NCBI RefSeq assembly: GCF_024763615.1
Contig: NC_077223.1
Span: forward strand, 45,880,627 to 45,944,626
DNA: 64,000 nt
Direction of reading: 5' to 3'
Source: Phlebotomus papatasi
Lineage: Eukaryota; Arthropoda; Insecta; Diptera; Psychodidae
Part shown: one piece after another, positions 24,621-36,999 of the stretch
Layout of the letters: the number at the start of each line of letters is the position of its first letter
Numbering within the stretch: the stretch's first letter is position 1
Translations under genes and position numbers: made by a program
Notes under the pieces: model-generated
What the model was told of the DNA's origin: nothing
What the model saw: only the letters and a program-made list of their open reading frames with translations
Database searches by the model: none

Positions 24621-24846
24621 GATGGGGATTCCGGAAATAGTCGGGAAATACAATTCGCTCAGGGAAAACTCATCACCTTTTTTCAGAGCTTTCGGTTCGG
24701 TCTCCAATTAATGAACGAATCTAAGAGAATATTTGAAAAACCTGATCACAGATGAAGGTTTGAAGACTGAGCCGAAAGCTCTGGAATGAGTTGATAAGTT
24801 TTCCCTGAGAGAATTGTATTTCCCTACGACTTCCGGAATCCCCACC
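24621..24846. mobile_element. TA-flanked MITE (GGGGATTCCGGAA)
   Basis: 226 bp. Left GATGGGGATTCCGGAAATAG and right ACTTCCGGAATCCCCACC are inverted, each beside TA. The arms also share gggaaatacaattc and the gagctttcgg motif. The right half of another copy lies at about 9400-9545. Confidence 0.85.
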
Positions 24847-25289
24847 TAGTTATCGAAACATATCGAAAAAAAAAAAACTCACGACGCGTTTTTAAGCAAA
24901 CCCAAAAAAATCGGAGGAGAAGGGGAGGGGCAGGAGAAAATGAGATGCATTTAATGGTCCCAGGGTCGACTGATGGGGGATACCCCGTAGGTCTCAATTC
25001 TCTATCTCTAACCGTTTAGGTTATAGGCATGGTAACGGCCGGACACATAGGCACACAGACGCATAGACAAACCGATGCACAGACGGACAAACAGCGTGAC
25101 ATGATTTCTCAGATATCGTCTGTACGCGAAGATTTATTGAAAAATGTGATACCCGTGGGGTGGAAAGAATTGAGGGATTATACTGTTCTCTCTGTGGAGC
25201 TCCAGCATTAAAATTTAAAAAAAAAATGCAAGATGTGTTTTCGACGTCCTTTGCATTGAGTAACATACACCACATTGTAAGAGTTTCAT

Positions 25290-26615
25290 ATACGGTTTAT
25301 GTCCAAAACACACTTATGACTTAAGGCAAGCGACGGCTTAGTGAAAAATGATGGAAATGTAGTATAATCATTTAACCGCAACCGGCCCACAGGGCAGATG
25401 CGTCCCGGAAACAGATTGTTCCCCTCACTAACACAGGCCCGAGCTTTGCGAATTCTCTTACAATATTTTGGGGAGAGAGAGATCGATGAAGCCAAGAGAG
25501 AGACCCCAGCACGGGACCGTGGGCGAGGGAAAAAACTACATCACAAGTTTGACAATCCAAATCCGTAAACAGAAGAAAGGTGGAAAATATTAGCAAATTT
25601 AGATCACCCCTCACAAGCCGAAGCGAGGAAAGCCACCGTAACGGAGAGGCAACCACGTTCGAAACAACCAGGAATCCTTAAACAGGAAGAAGGGAGCATG
25701 TGATCAGAAAAAAAAATACTAATAAGAAAATGAGGGCAACTGAGAAACCCTCATAGATATATCGAGTACAGAAGCCGGCAATTACATTATCATGCGTGTT
25801 CAGCAAAGTTATCTTTAATTTAGTAAAGCTAAAGGTGTCATTCTGAAAAAAGGCTAGTAAAGAGTTGGCAAGTCTTGGGGCACAATAAGAAAAGCTGTGT
25901 TTAAAGAGCTCCTTCTTCGGTTTAGGCACCAGGAAAACCTCACGCAAGCGAACGGCGAACAACAATCCGGGATCACGCAATCGGACAACTTTCCACATCT
26001 ATTATAAAACAATTTTATGCATCTATAAACATACAGTGAGGTGAGAGTCAGAATGCGCCAAGAATCTAACAGAGGAGCAGAACTCTCGAATCTTCTTCTG
26101 AAAGACATCAAGCGGAGGATCACTCTCTGTCCCGCCATCAGGCATTTCAGATGAGAGTCATAAGTGGCTCCCCAAAAGGGGATACCATACTGCAACTTAG
26201 ATTGAACCATCGCGTAATAAAAGGCCAAAACTACTTTACGAGGACAAGATTCCCTTATCCTATAACAAAACCTCATGCAGAGCCTAAGGTGTACCTGTAT
26301 TCCCTCTATGTGACTCTTCCAGTTTAGAGCGGAGTCAAGGGTTAACCCAAGATACTTAAATACTGACACTCTCTCTATTTCAAAGAAAGATGGGTCACAA
26401 GGCTCATTCTCGCTGGTACGAGCATCGCATCTCGCTGAATGTACGTAAAGAGGGGGGGGGCAAAAGGTGGCACTCTTAACGAAAAGATCATGAATCGATA
26501 TTTAGGGCTGAGGACCATACAGTGGTGGTCAAACCATAATTTCAGCTTGATCAAATCCACACCCATTTTATCGACGAGAGACTGAGCAGAACATCCCGAA
26601 ATTATTTCTAATATA
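25290..26615 (-). mobile_element. non-LTR retrotransposon remnant (reverse transcriptase C-terminal half)
   Basis: Read on the minus strand, three consecutive frames give the end of a reverse transcriptase. First DLIKLKLWFDHHCMVLSPK (about 26560-26500), the thumb-entry segment where Jockey/CR1-type enzymes have W..xNxLxLNPxK. Then FKYLGLTLDSALNWKSHIE and YRIRESCPRK, SKLQYGIPFWG (26369-25854). Then PKPKKELFKHSFSYCAPRLA (about 25930-25870), the usual C-terminal fSYxaPrlwNsL motif. Frame shifts near 26370 and 25930 and absence of the FADD catalytic box show it is 5'-truncated and dead. The 3' boundary is not clear. Confidence 0.85.
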
Positions 26616-26619
26616 ATTA

Positions 26620-27237
26620 CGCTAAGCCGTCTCTCGGCTAATCTTCAGGTCTGTCAAGGCCCTTACATATTCAGGATTCTTGCCGTTTACCTAGTGTGAC
26701 TGTGGACGCAATCAAATAGCAGATAGGTAGTAAAATATATTTTTGGATACTACATCAAATGACAAATTCGGACCATCCACAAAAAAATTAATGTCATAAG
26801 TCTGGTAGGACCTGTTGGACTCATCGTCTGATTCGCAAGGATGAAGACGACGCAGTTTGCAAAGCTTTCAAAGTTAGACTTTATACTTAGTAGAAAAGAC
26901 GAGGTCGACTTATTTTCTGACGACCCGATTCCATAGATCAGAAATCAGAATCAGCTGATAATCAGATACTGATATGGAGAATTGTTGATTGGACGAGTTT
27001 TATAAGTCACCGCAAAAACTAAAGTAGTGACAGACTATTTCAGTCTCTGTTTGGAAAAATAAGCCACGCCCTATCTTAGGCTTATTACTGAAAGCTCTCT
27101 CTGAATTACTAAAATCAGAAATCTTTTAGACTGTCACCTAACTGAGAAAGTAAGAAGTCTAGGATAAGATGTTTCCAAAATGAAATGCAGGTTTCTTGTG
27201 ATTTTAACTGGAGTTGTACCAGGTTAACTCTTTCGTC
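26620..27237. other. non-coding DNA
   Basis: Includes a short inverted pair, 'aagccgtctctcggct' near 26630, related to the palindromic stretch at 54690-54775. Nothing coding seen. Confidence 0.45.
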
Positions 27238-27468
27238 TCTTTTGGGACTCTGAGTACCCAAAGCAGCATATGAATGTTCTGTGAAAAACAATGTTTTTTA
27301 ATTATTCAGAACTGATAAAAATCCAATTCTTGTGGATGATTACAAACTATAAGGATGTCCAAATATAAGATATTTTTTTGTAGGACTACAATTAATTCCT
27401 GAGCTTAGATATTTTTGATTAAAAAATGATGAAATTGGCTTGCAGCATATGCTGCGGTCCGGAAAGAG
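27238..27468. mobile_element. TTAA-flanked small MITE
   Basis: 231 bp between TTAA at 27234-27237 and 27469-27472. Ends CTCTTTCGTC and its loosely inverted partner GGTCCGGAAAGAG. Also contains 'gcagcatatg' near each end. TTAA targeting suggests piggyBac-type movement; it differs internally from the copies at 18811, 30135 and 45201. Confidence 0.7.
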
Positions 27469-27472
27469 TTAA

Positions 27473-30134
27473 ATTTCCCAAAATATAAAACGCCATGAAT
27501 TCACTTTTCTTACTTCTATGCTGTGACGACCGTTAAGAGGTCCTTTTTTGGATACATATAAACCGATCGATTTAATAAATTAAATTAAACATCTATCGAT
27601 ACTGAAGTTACCTTTCAATGCCATACGAGCATTTCTTCACAATTTTTACGCAAAGAAAAAATTCATTTGCTGCGTTCTGTCCCGGTTTCCCCTACATACA
27701 TAATTCAATGCATAACACCTTTTGAATTTGAATATGTGTTTAAAAAAATGGTAAGACATTTAGCACAGAAGCCGCGTGTTTGATATAGATCTGTAAAGAA
27801 ATTTGGCAAGAGAAAGGCATGAAAATTTGAACAATATGTCAACTAGTATTAGAGGAAATAATGTATTATACAGACGTAGGACCGGATTTAGGAGTATGAC
27901 AAAAAGTTGTGCACTTTGGCGACTGTTGAAATTGTCGGAATATGGAAATATAGACCAAAAAATTGTCTCCTAGCAATTAGTGCAAATGCTACTCGTGAGG
28001 TGATTGCAGTGGCGAATTTGAAGTAAAACGTAACGAATTTATTACGAAATTTTTGATATAATTAATTTATGAAGAGACGCCACTGATTTCTCCAATCCTA
28101 TAAGTATATCGATGGAACTGGTCAATTGGGATTCTTAGTGGTATCTGGTCAGCATTTTAATGGCAAATTTTCGTACTGGACCCTGTCGCACGAATGTGTT
28201 TTTCTGCATCAATCTAAATACAAAGCAGGAGTGTCTCATTGATCACCGGGTGATTTCGACGGTTATTTTCTACATAATGCAATCAGATTTTCAAAATTAC
28301 TCTTTTGGTTTTTGGTCAATAAGTGTGTCAGTAACGAAATTGATGGTGAAGATTTGAGTGTTGGTGGTAAAAAAAAAATTTTGCCACAATACCAAATTAA
28401 AATGGCAACGTTTTGTATTCACCCTCCAAAACGCGAGTGAAATGCTTCTGGAGCGATGCGAAGAAATTAAAATACATATGTTGGATGTCCAAATGTGAGC
28501 CTCTGCCAGAAGATTGGTCATGTAATGTCGTGGTCATGTGCAACACTAACATAAAGCCACGCAATATCTTCAGTTCTTGTTCTTCCTCTTCCAAATTGCC
28601 GCGTTGACGAAGTTCGCGACGGTCGAAACGTCTCTTCTCTCGGCTATTCGTCTCTCTGATGAGATAATGATATTGTCAATTTATTGTCACATTTGGTAAA
28701 ATATTTTCTTACAGTTGGCAAGTAAACCAATAAATAGGATGGCTTCTGTGGAACTCTCTCGAGTGAACCTCTTTTTCCCGCGCTTTTCACACTCACTCTT
28801 GATCACCACTTCTATCCCTTTTTACCACACAAATCATTTTAAACTTTCAACCAGCAATTTTACTTTAAAATACTTTTTTGTCCTCCCAGCTCAGTCTTTC
28901 AGGAGGGCAACGTATTGGATCATCGTCTCTTCTTCAAACTCTTGGACCACTCTTGGGATGACGATGACACAGAAGAAAGTGTTGGACTTGTAGTGATCGA
29001 ATGATTTGTTGAGAGTGAATTTTCTTGGAAGATCTTTTTTTTTCTACATTCTTCAGCACTCCACTCACATTCAATACATCCACATGGGAAAGATTTCTGT
29101 TCTAGACCATGGCCACCAGAATATCTATACCTAATTGAGCTATCAGAATCTATGAGTTTCATTCCACATTGTTTGTGTTTTAGACCATGGGATTCCCATA
29201 CAAAAACTATGTCTGGAATGTTTTGTCAACAAATTCTTTTTAGTAGTACAATTACATGAAATCATACAAAAAAATACTTAATATTTTGGAGATATAGGGC
29301 CATAAAATAGAATTTCAAAAAGATGGGGAGAAAATGGTAAAATATTTACTTACAGCAAGAGTCCTAAATGGTTAGAGGTATCAAGATTAATTTCGAAAGC
29401 AAATTGTAGTTAGTCAAACAAAAAAACGACTAACTAACAAATTTACAATAACATTTAACACTATCTTAGATTAGACAATTCTTATGGTTTGACTCGTTTA
29501 ACTCATCAGTGAAAGAGATTTGAATATACAAAAGCCAAATGAGTCACAATCAGAACCTCACATAGTCGAGGAATAAGCAAGTACACCATTCGTAGTTCAC
29601 TCAACGAACGATTAGTTAGTCAGAGTGTTTAATCCTTGGTTTAATCGAAATTAACCGATCAGTGACTGATCGGCACAAATGGCACAAATAGCCGGTTACA
29701 GTGACAGATCGGCGCGATCTGCTGATTACGATAGCTTTCAGTCAGAACGAGTATACAACCAAATCCCCAATTCTAACGACAATAGAAAAAGGAAAATTTC
29801 CTACGTCCACCCAGATTCGATCCGGAGACCTTTCGCTTTTTAGCCGAATTGCTCTACAACTAGAATTGAAGATTTGGTTGTTCACTTATTGTGACTGAAA
29901 CGATGTGTCCCAAAAAGAAGGCCAAGAAGACAAATTAATGACAAAAGACAAAAAGTTTGGAGACGAAATATTCAAAAACAATATATACAAAAATGAAATA
30001 CTCTCCGAGATAAAATGCCAAGACAAAATCTTAACACAGAAACCTAAGTTTCAGTAAACTCTCCAAAAAGTGGTGTAACTTGGAGTCAGAGCTAAATTGT
30101 AATTTTGTGAATCACTCACTGCGCACTGGTTTAG
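27473..30134. other. unique region with a GC-richer island at about 28140-29200
   Basis: At 27660-27694 is a solitary right MITE end (GTCCCGGTTTCCCC followed by TA). From 28140 to 29220 the sequence is less AT-rich and has open frames on both strands; the best of them is listed separately. No splice-consistent gene could be assembled. Confidence 0.4.
28920..29206 (-). CDS. unrecognised cysteine-containing open frame (possible exon)
   Basis: On the minus strand a frame stays open from about 29206 to 28900. It reads DIVFVWESHGLKHKQCGMKL, then IRYRYSGGHGLEQKSFPCG, then CIECEWSAEECRKKKIF and a serine/threonine-rich stretch ending in KKRR. The two HGL-x-x-K-x-x-(x)-C-G segments look like a tandem repeat, and five cysteines fall within about 45 residues. 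An internal ATG at 29162 could start a shorter form. I do not recognise the family. The ordered cysteines and low lysine/isoleucine bias make it more exon-like than most frames here, but nothing flanking confirms it. Confidence 0.2.
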
Positions 30135-30652
30135 CCCTTTAACGACGAGACACTTTTTACGAACTGAAAATCAACAATAAAAATTAAACTAAGAAACATA
30201 ATCAATGATAAGTTTTACATCTAACCTTGGAAAGTCCAACAAAGTCTGATTCGGTGTATTTTGTGCTTCTATAAACGATAGGGACAAAAATAGCCCAAAA
30301 ATTTAAGTAACTTTTCTGACAATACCAATGAATAATATTTTTCGCTTTAATGCAAAATATTACGTATGAGTATTGTAGTTTCTTTTTCCAAAACGGTTTT
30401 TGCTAAAAAAAAAAATTGGAAGTATAAAAAATAAATAAAATCAATTATGAATTTGAGAATTTAAAAATTTGCCATTTTTGGGTTTAAATATTTACTACAT
30501 AGCAAATAGCTAGAGACTTGCAAAAAGTATTCTAGATTCTTTGAACCTTCTACTTTACAATTATGTACAGACATAAGCAAAAACTAACTTTAGGTAGTCA
30601 GGAAAAATTATTTTCTTTATAGGACACCGGTGTTCCAATCGTCCTTAAGGGG
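30135..30652 (+). mobile_element. piggyBac-like MITE, copy 2
   Basis: 518 bp with TTAG (a variant of TTAA) on both sides, at 30131-30134 and 30653-30656. Ends CCCTTTAACGACGAGACAC and CGTCCTTAAGGGG, with accggtgttccaatcg just inside the right end. It is uninterrupted and is the best reference for the family. Confidence 0.88.
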
Positions 30653-30656
30653 TTAG

Positions 30657-33600
30657 TTGTACAAATAAAGAAAAATACCACAAAGAAGTACTTTTGAGTC
30701 TAGGGCTTGTTTGTACTTCTACGTAGACTTATATTTTCTTTAATCTGAAACAATGAGAACATCTTAAAATTACAAATTCGGTTTGATAACAAATTACCCC
30801 GTTATTCTATCCTTATACGGCAGTATGCTTATATTCTGCACATAAACGAAAAAGATTCTTCAGAAAAGCTATGAAAGTCATTGTGAAAAACCGCCGAGCT
30901 CGAAGCAGATCTAGAACAAAGTGGCTGAAGCAAATTCAGGATCTTGACTTAGAGTACCCTTGTGATCGACTGCGAACGTCTTTCTGAAGTTGCGAAATAT
31001 AAACATGCGTGGGCTGCTAACCTGGGGTGGAATGAACTTTTCGATACTATGGAATCGATAGTATCGATAAATCTATATCTGTTAGATTAAGTGAATGTCG
31101 ACTTTTTACGGATTGTTGGGCCATTCATTGCAACATTCATAAAAGAATGAGGCTGTTGATAAACATCTATTTTGGATACAGGAAGCGCAGCTATCGTTGA
31201 AAGTTTTCAGAATCGACAGTCGATAATATCGAAACTACTAGTTTTACTACTAGATCTGGTAGCCGTTAGAAGGTAGAACGGACAGACGAACAAACCAGGT
31301 ATATCATTTCTCAGCAAATCGTATAATTCGCGAACATCTCATAAAGTTTGTATCTTCAGGGAATAGAAAGTAGAAATTATGAGGGATCAAAGCCTGAAAT
31401 TCTAAGCAATAAAAGTTTCAGTATTGTAATGGAGACGTACATAAAATAAGGCAAGCCTATAATACCCTTTTACCTGACCAGAAGATGACAATGGGCTTTG
31501 TGTTCTAAAAAGTGCAGGAATTCTTTCATGATGATTAACCCTGAAAATGTGCAAAATTCCGTCAAAACCAATAACTTGTGGCAGTGGATGTCCAAAAGGC
31601 CAGTCAGTGTGTGTTTAAGCAATGGAGAAGAAAGAGGAAATCACAACGAGCTGGTAACTAATTATTTTCAGTATCGATTTCACACCAATTCATGGCTTGA
31701 TTTAAATAAAGTCATAATTTACGTTATTTTATATTCAGCGCAAAATCTGGAAATCCAATTCTCTCTCCCGAGACGACACCTCAAATGCTCATTTGAGTTG
31801 GTATTTGAATGTGCTCGTCTCATGTGATTTTGTCCTCCTTTTCCCCCCTGGCATCATCCAACCAAATGGACCTCTTTGCGCCTCTCGCTTCATCTCCATT
31901 CACCTGTGTCTCCGCTTCTCCCGGTCTGTCCTCCACATTTCTTCACTACACATTCCAAAATGACCACCAAACACCACAATTGCATTGGAACACGGTTAAA
32001 TGTGTATTTGAGAAGAGACATGTCCAAAGGAGAGTCAACTATGAGTGGCATCCTGTTGTCCAAGCGAATAAGAACAAAGTGAGACGTATATTTAGTCATG
32101 TCGAAAAAATGAATGGCTCTAGGGAGGCAAAAAAAAAAGCGGATTGAAAGGGACATGTAAAAAGTCATGTGAAACACCACGACACATCCAAAATGCACTA
32201 GCAAACATTTATACGTTAAAATCACAGATAAACCTCAAAATGTTTAAGGTGTATGTTATTCTTAAGTGAACCACTTAAGATATATAATCAATATGATAGT
32301 AATATTAATGTATCCCGCTGAGTTAAGCCATCACAAGAAAATAAGTTATTATTTAATCCTCCAAAGACGACAGTTATTTGGCTATAATTTCTAAAGGGGG
32401 TGTGGTCTAAAATTCTTTTCACTTGAAGCTCACTTTGGAAATCCAATTCGTTTATTTTCATTCATTCATTTCCAACCGGTTGTCTCTGATAGGATCGTGG
32501 GCTTAGGACAGCAGGAGTAATCCCCTATGTTTCGCGAACTTTCCCGACTTCAGGAAGGTTTTCGGTATAGATTCTTAGTGAGACATTCCCAGGCCAAATC
32601 TTCAAATTGCTTCAGGCGACTTCGCTAATAGGTCAGTCCCAAGGTCGGCGCTTCTTTTTAGGTATGATTCTCACATAATCACACCTAGAACAGCTTATAA
32701 AGGTGTGATTCCTATATTGCAAATTCGATTTGTGGGCAAACTTCAACAACTTAATTGGTTCAATTTGCTCAAAAGTAATATGAAAACTTTAAAGTCAATT
32801 TTCTCGGAAACTATGAGAGGTAGAGGCGTCAAACTTTACACCCTATTAGAGCCTCCTTTACATTCAAGATGTGCGAAATTTTACTTAAAACTGAGGAAAA
32901 TTAAGTAAGAAATGCTTAAAAGTATCTGAAAAACTTTGAAGTCGATTATCTCGAAAACTATGAAACTTTATAATGGTTTGCAATGCCTTTCTTGACAGTC
33001 CCTCTTCCTTTGCGCTGAACACGACTATAACTCATGGCATCTTTGGTCAGCTCCTCACGAACGGTAACTTTCCTCATTTGATGTTTATGAATAATTTCCT
33101 TAATCGATAGGAAAACGCTAAGACGGCGGTGGCCGCTATTACTCAAATATGCAATTCTTTAAGCTCTGTATCTCTGAAATATGCTTTCAAGAGCACTGGC
33201 TCAAAAGTAATCATATATTGATAAAATGAAATTTAAATTTAAATTGAAAATTGAGAACCTAATCTCGATAGGTTGCACTCGAAATTTTATTCCTTCGATC
33301 ATTTACCCAATTATCATGACCACAGGTGAGAATATTCAACAAAGCTTTCAAAATTGATGTTAACCGAACAACTATTCTCCCCTTCCTCACCATGCTTCTG
33401 CCAAGCTCCCCGTTACTGCTTAAGCCTAATGGTTCAATCAATTAGACTTAAACAGATTTTCGAGAATTTTTATCTTGTAAAATTTGGCGGCAAAGTATCA
33501 GGGTAAAAGAAATTTTTGCAAATTCTTATAGATCTCGTCCTCTAAACTAAAGTCTAACTATCTATATAATTAAAAAAATGACGATGTTTTCACCTACCCC

Positions 33601-35967
33601 ATTCTCTACTGCCTGAGTTTCCCCTAGTATAAATATAGAACTGATCAAAAGGTACCTAATCGCCTACCTTAACAGCAGTATCTGTGAATTTTCAAAATGA
33701 TAAGAATCCAAGCTAAAATTCTGTGTAACAAATGTTACGGACAATATGAAAAGAACAAACATGAGGTAGCGCGCGATGGACTGAAATCGGACGGCTGCCG
33801 AGGAAGACACTGAAGAAGGTGAGCAAGTGAAGATTGTCTTGTGATTTTGGTGCTTGAGTCAACATGATTGTGACACGGAGATGGACAAATGGGAGATTTT
33901 GTCTTTTTCGCAGACGGTATACTAAAAGCCCGAACCCCAACATCTTTGGCGTTCACGTTGGGGCACAAAATGATGACGAGTGGTAGATGATTGAAATGAA
34001 ATAAAATGGAATTTTGTTTTAATGGTGAAATAACAAAGGCCACGGAGACCGCCATCCTTAGCAATTATCAACTTTAATTAGAACGATTATGATTGTTCAT
34101 CCTCCAACCCCCCCTCATCACCTTCCGCTCCCATGACCATTTAACAGAGCACCGCGGAATTCTTCACCCAACAAATGACGACGAGTATCACATATTTAAT
34201 GCAGAAATGTGTCTGCATTTCTCCTTCTACGAGCCCTCTCAAATTTAGTCCCTTGGGCCCTGTTGTTTCTTTATTTGGCGATAAATTTCTCAGGTATGCC
34301 TAAAAGATTGTGCAATTAGCGCAAAAATGACGAAAAAGTCATCTCCCGCAAAATGCTAAATACTCCGAAAATTTCTCTTCCTTCGATACACATCATCACT
34401 ATACCATCGTCTTTTTCAGCACTTTGATTGGTAATTTTAAAAATGAACTTCAACTTCAAGTATTTATCATTCCTTTTCCTCCGTGAATGCTAAAAACTTA
34501 AGGATGTCTTTTGTGTCTATACATATCATTCTCCCAAATATCTGAGAAAATAATTTGATCACTTTAACTATTTAAATATGCAACTATGAGGTATTGAAAT
34601 GCCCGAAGTACCTGTAGTATCAGTAGATAAAGATAAATTTTATTTTAGTCATTGCACACATGAATTCTAACATTCCACAAAGTACTTTTCGATAAATTGT
34701 CTTTTCAAAACATTAATTAAAATAATATTAATTATCACTTCACGATCGGTTATACTGGTCCAGTTCAGACTTGCCAGGGATTCAAAGACTTGTTCAGGAA
34801 ATCCAAACTCGACCAAATCGGATGCGAAATAACGCTTTCTAGAATACTTTTAACTTCTGATCTTGAAAAACTTAGAAATGATTCGAGGACATTGAATTGA
34901 ATTCACACCGGTACCGGTTAGTTAGGACGTACGCTCTCAAGGACTTTTGTACTTATTAGATTGAAGATTAAACAGTGCTACTAAAATAATAAAGGTTGTA
35001 TTAAACATTACATAGCCGACTTGTAAGTGATTCTCCGAAGACCTCAAGTCCTTATATTGTATCGTTTAGCCTCTAATCATGTGCTGGACATACCTATGAC
35101 TAAAGTTCAGCAGCGACTGAGATCGCTCATAGCTAAATCAGACTTGACACACAAACAAAAGTAGTTAAAGATTTTTTTTATTGATTAAATCGATAGATGA
35201 ACTATATCTAAGACTATATATTTACAACAAAAATTTCAGAAGCCAATTCGAAATATTTTCGAAAATATAGAAACAAAAGCAAAGCAGCACCGATCGGATT
35301 TGCAAGAGTGCGAGTGAACATCTAAATCTAAAATTTTAAATAAAAACCATTCTAAACTAATTTTTTGGTCTTCTCAGGTTCCTGCCTTAATGTCAAAAAA
35401 ATCTGATAACTTAAGCAAGGAATTACGTGAGTCAAAAATACTAAAAAGAACAGCATATTTTCTCTAATTATTTTTCAATATAATGATAATGAAAAGGGAC
35501 TGATTTTTGAAACTTTATATAATTAGTTCCAAAAGTTAGCTGTTGGAACCTAATTTTTGTGATTTTAATTCATACCCTTAAGAATATAATATTCAAACTA
35601 TATTTTTAGAAATTTTCATTTAAACATTTCCGTTTTAAAAATTTGGCCATTAGGACCTCATTTTCGGAAACCTTTTTGAGAAAAAAAAACTTTTCGGTGG
35701 ACAAGATTAGTAAAGATTCATCGGAAATCAAAAAAAAATCCTGTTATTAGAAGCTAGTTCTTGAACAAAGGATTCTTGATAAAAATGAAATTTATATTTT
35801 TCGAAGCATTTTTTGCAAAAAATTGCAATTTTCGACATAATTTACATTACGTTTCGTCTTTAAAGTAAGTTCTGACCAAGAAAACATAAAATCCTTAATT
35901 TAAAGACTAGTTTAACTCGTTTTAACAGGAAATATTTAGTTTTTTGATTTTAGATGAATCTTTAGTA
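30657..35967. other. mostly unique non-coding DNA
   Basis: Contains a possible retrotransposon tail (30839-31040, separate entry), GC-richer stretches at about 31500-32120 and 33000-34400, a TAAGACGGCGGTGG motif near 33117 (inverted form near 58880, variants near 41140 and 55800), and a solitary right MITE end at 33601-33626 (CTGAGTTTCCCC followed by TA). Short frames at 31498-31827 and 31809-32147 have no family match. From 34600 to 35960 it is AT-rich with repeat-like accgg motifs. Confidence 0.4.
30839..31040 (+). mobile_element. possible C-terminal tail of a non-LTR element
   Basis: A frame reads KNRRARSRSRTKWLKQIQDL, and after a stop continues through CEIYKHAWAANLGW. Some RTE/Outcast-type reverse transcriptases end in an arginine-rich stretch followed by W-L/M-D-x-x-x-x-D-L and then a short Trp-containing tail. 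The resemblance is short and by eye only. Confidence 0.25.
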
Positions 35968-36528
35968 GGGGAGACTTGACAAATTTGTCAAAACGAAAAT
36001 TTCAATATTCACTATTTTAAAATTTTTATTATAGATAGCCTTCATGAACTTTCTTAAACTTACAAAGTTTCAAGGGATTTGAGGAAGGATTATGTAAAAT
36101 AAAAAATAATGAAATTTTGAGCCCTATTTTTGGAATACTTGGCTTACAGAAAATATCAATACTGATTAGGTCAATTTAAGCACATTTCTCGTTAGAGAAA
36201 AATTATCTTCGACAAAGTTGTAGAGGAATAAATGTCCTATAAAAATATGTCAATTTGATATTATTAACATTTGCGAGAGTAAAGCGTCACAAATTATCCG
36301 AAGAGTGACAAAATTTGCCCCAGCAATTTTGAGAATCTCCACTAAATCGACTTTTAGAAAATGATTCGAAAATTACATTTCTTTCGAGATAGAGGAAAAT
36401 AGTCTTCTGCAATGTTGTAGAGCAGTAAATTTCCTATAAGAATATGCTAATTATAAAACGTTTAAGTTATCTCAGAGCTCGTGAAAGAATTAAATATGCG
36501 TTTTGACAAGTTTTGCCCCAGTCTCCCC
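35968..36528 (+). mobile_element. TA-flanked MITE, copy C of the 911-bp family (shortened)
   Basis: 561 bp between TA dinucleotides. Left GGGGAGACTTGACAAATTTG, right TTTTGCCCCAGTCTCCCC. It shares 'atagatagccttcatgaac' and 'gagccctatttttgga' with copies A and B but lacks a central portion. It abuts the truncated pogo copy at 36529. Confidence 0.8.
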
Positions 36529-36997
36529 TATTACCTCACTGGTGAATCTCTTAGAAAATTTCCCATTTTTCACACAAAAAATCTAATTCACAAGGCAAAT
36601 CTCACTTCAGGTCAAATGTACAAATCACCACTAACGTGAATCAACACAATATTCAGAGTGAATATTCAATAATATCACTCGAAAAAAGCGAAGAAACCTT
36701 GTTAGTAACCTCACCACAGCTAAATAAGACTGAAGTAAACACAAAGTTCTGTCATATTTCTCGTAAGCAATTGCTCACATAGAATTTTCAGCAAAGCAAT
36801 TTTAACTCAAATCATATTCAAAATTTAACGTATTTAGTGTCAAAATCTTCCAAAAAGAACAAATATTTAGATAGAATTCAGTATTCATCAAATATTGGAA
36901 TAAAAATCCATCATTTTAGTCAATTTATTTTTAGTGTCAAATTTTATCATCAAAGTGTCCAAAATAAGAAACTGACCAAAATTATGAGCCCTTACCC
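36529..36997 (-). mobile_element. pogo-type remnant, copy 2 (partial, inverted)
   Basis: Matches the left half of the 21847-22914 element in reverse complement (cacctcactggtgaat, ggcaaatctcacttcaggtc, gtgtccaaaataagaaactg) and ends with a GGGTAAGGGCTCATAATTTTG terminus, read inverted, before TA. The transposase-bearing half is missing exactly where copy C of the 911-bp family sits, so a deletion accompanied or followed that insertion. Confidence 0.8.
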
Positions 36998-36999
36998 TA

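Larger units (their letters stand above)
23975..25210 (+). repeat. long dispersed repeat, carrying two small MITEs
   Basis: Head 'gcaaaacgtcccattcttta' and 'gtcgaactcgtgac', accgattagaaccgattc motifs, and a tail with 'ggacacataggcacacagac' near 25038 followed by gacggacaaacagcgtgac. It is interrupted by the palindrome at 24124-24318 and the MITE at 24621-24846. Same family as 12880-14820. Confidence 0.65.

Noticed and set aside
25372..25656. 94-codon minus-strand frame
   Set aside because: Lies in the 3' part of the dead non-LTR element, out of register with its coding; chance frame.
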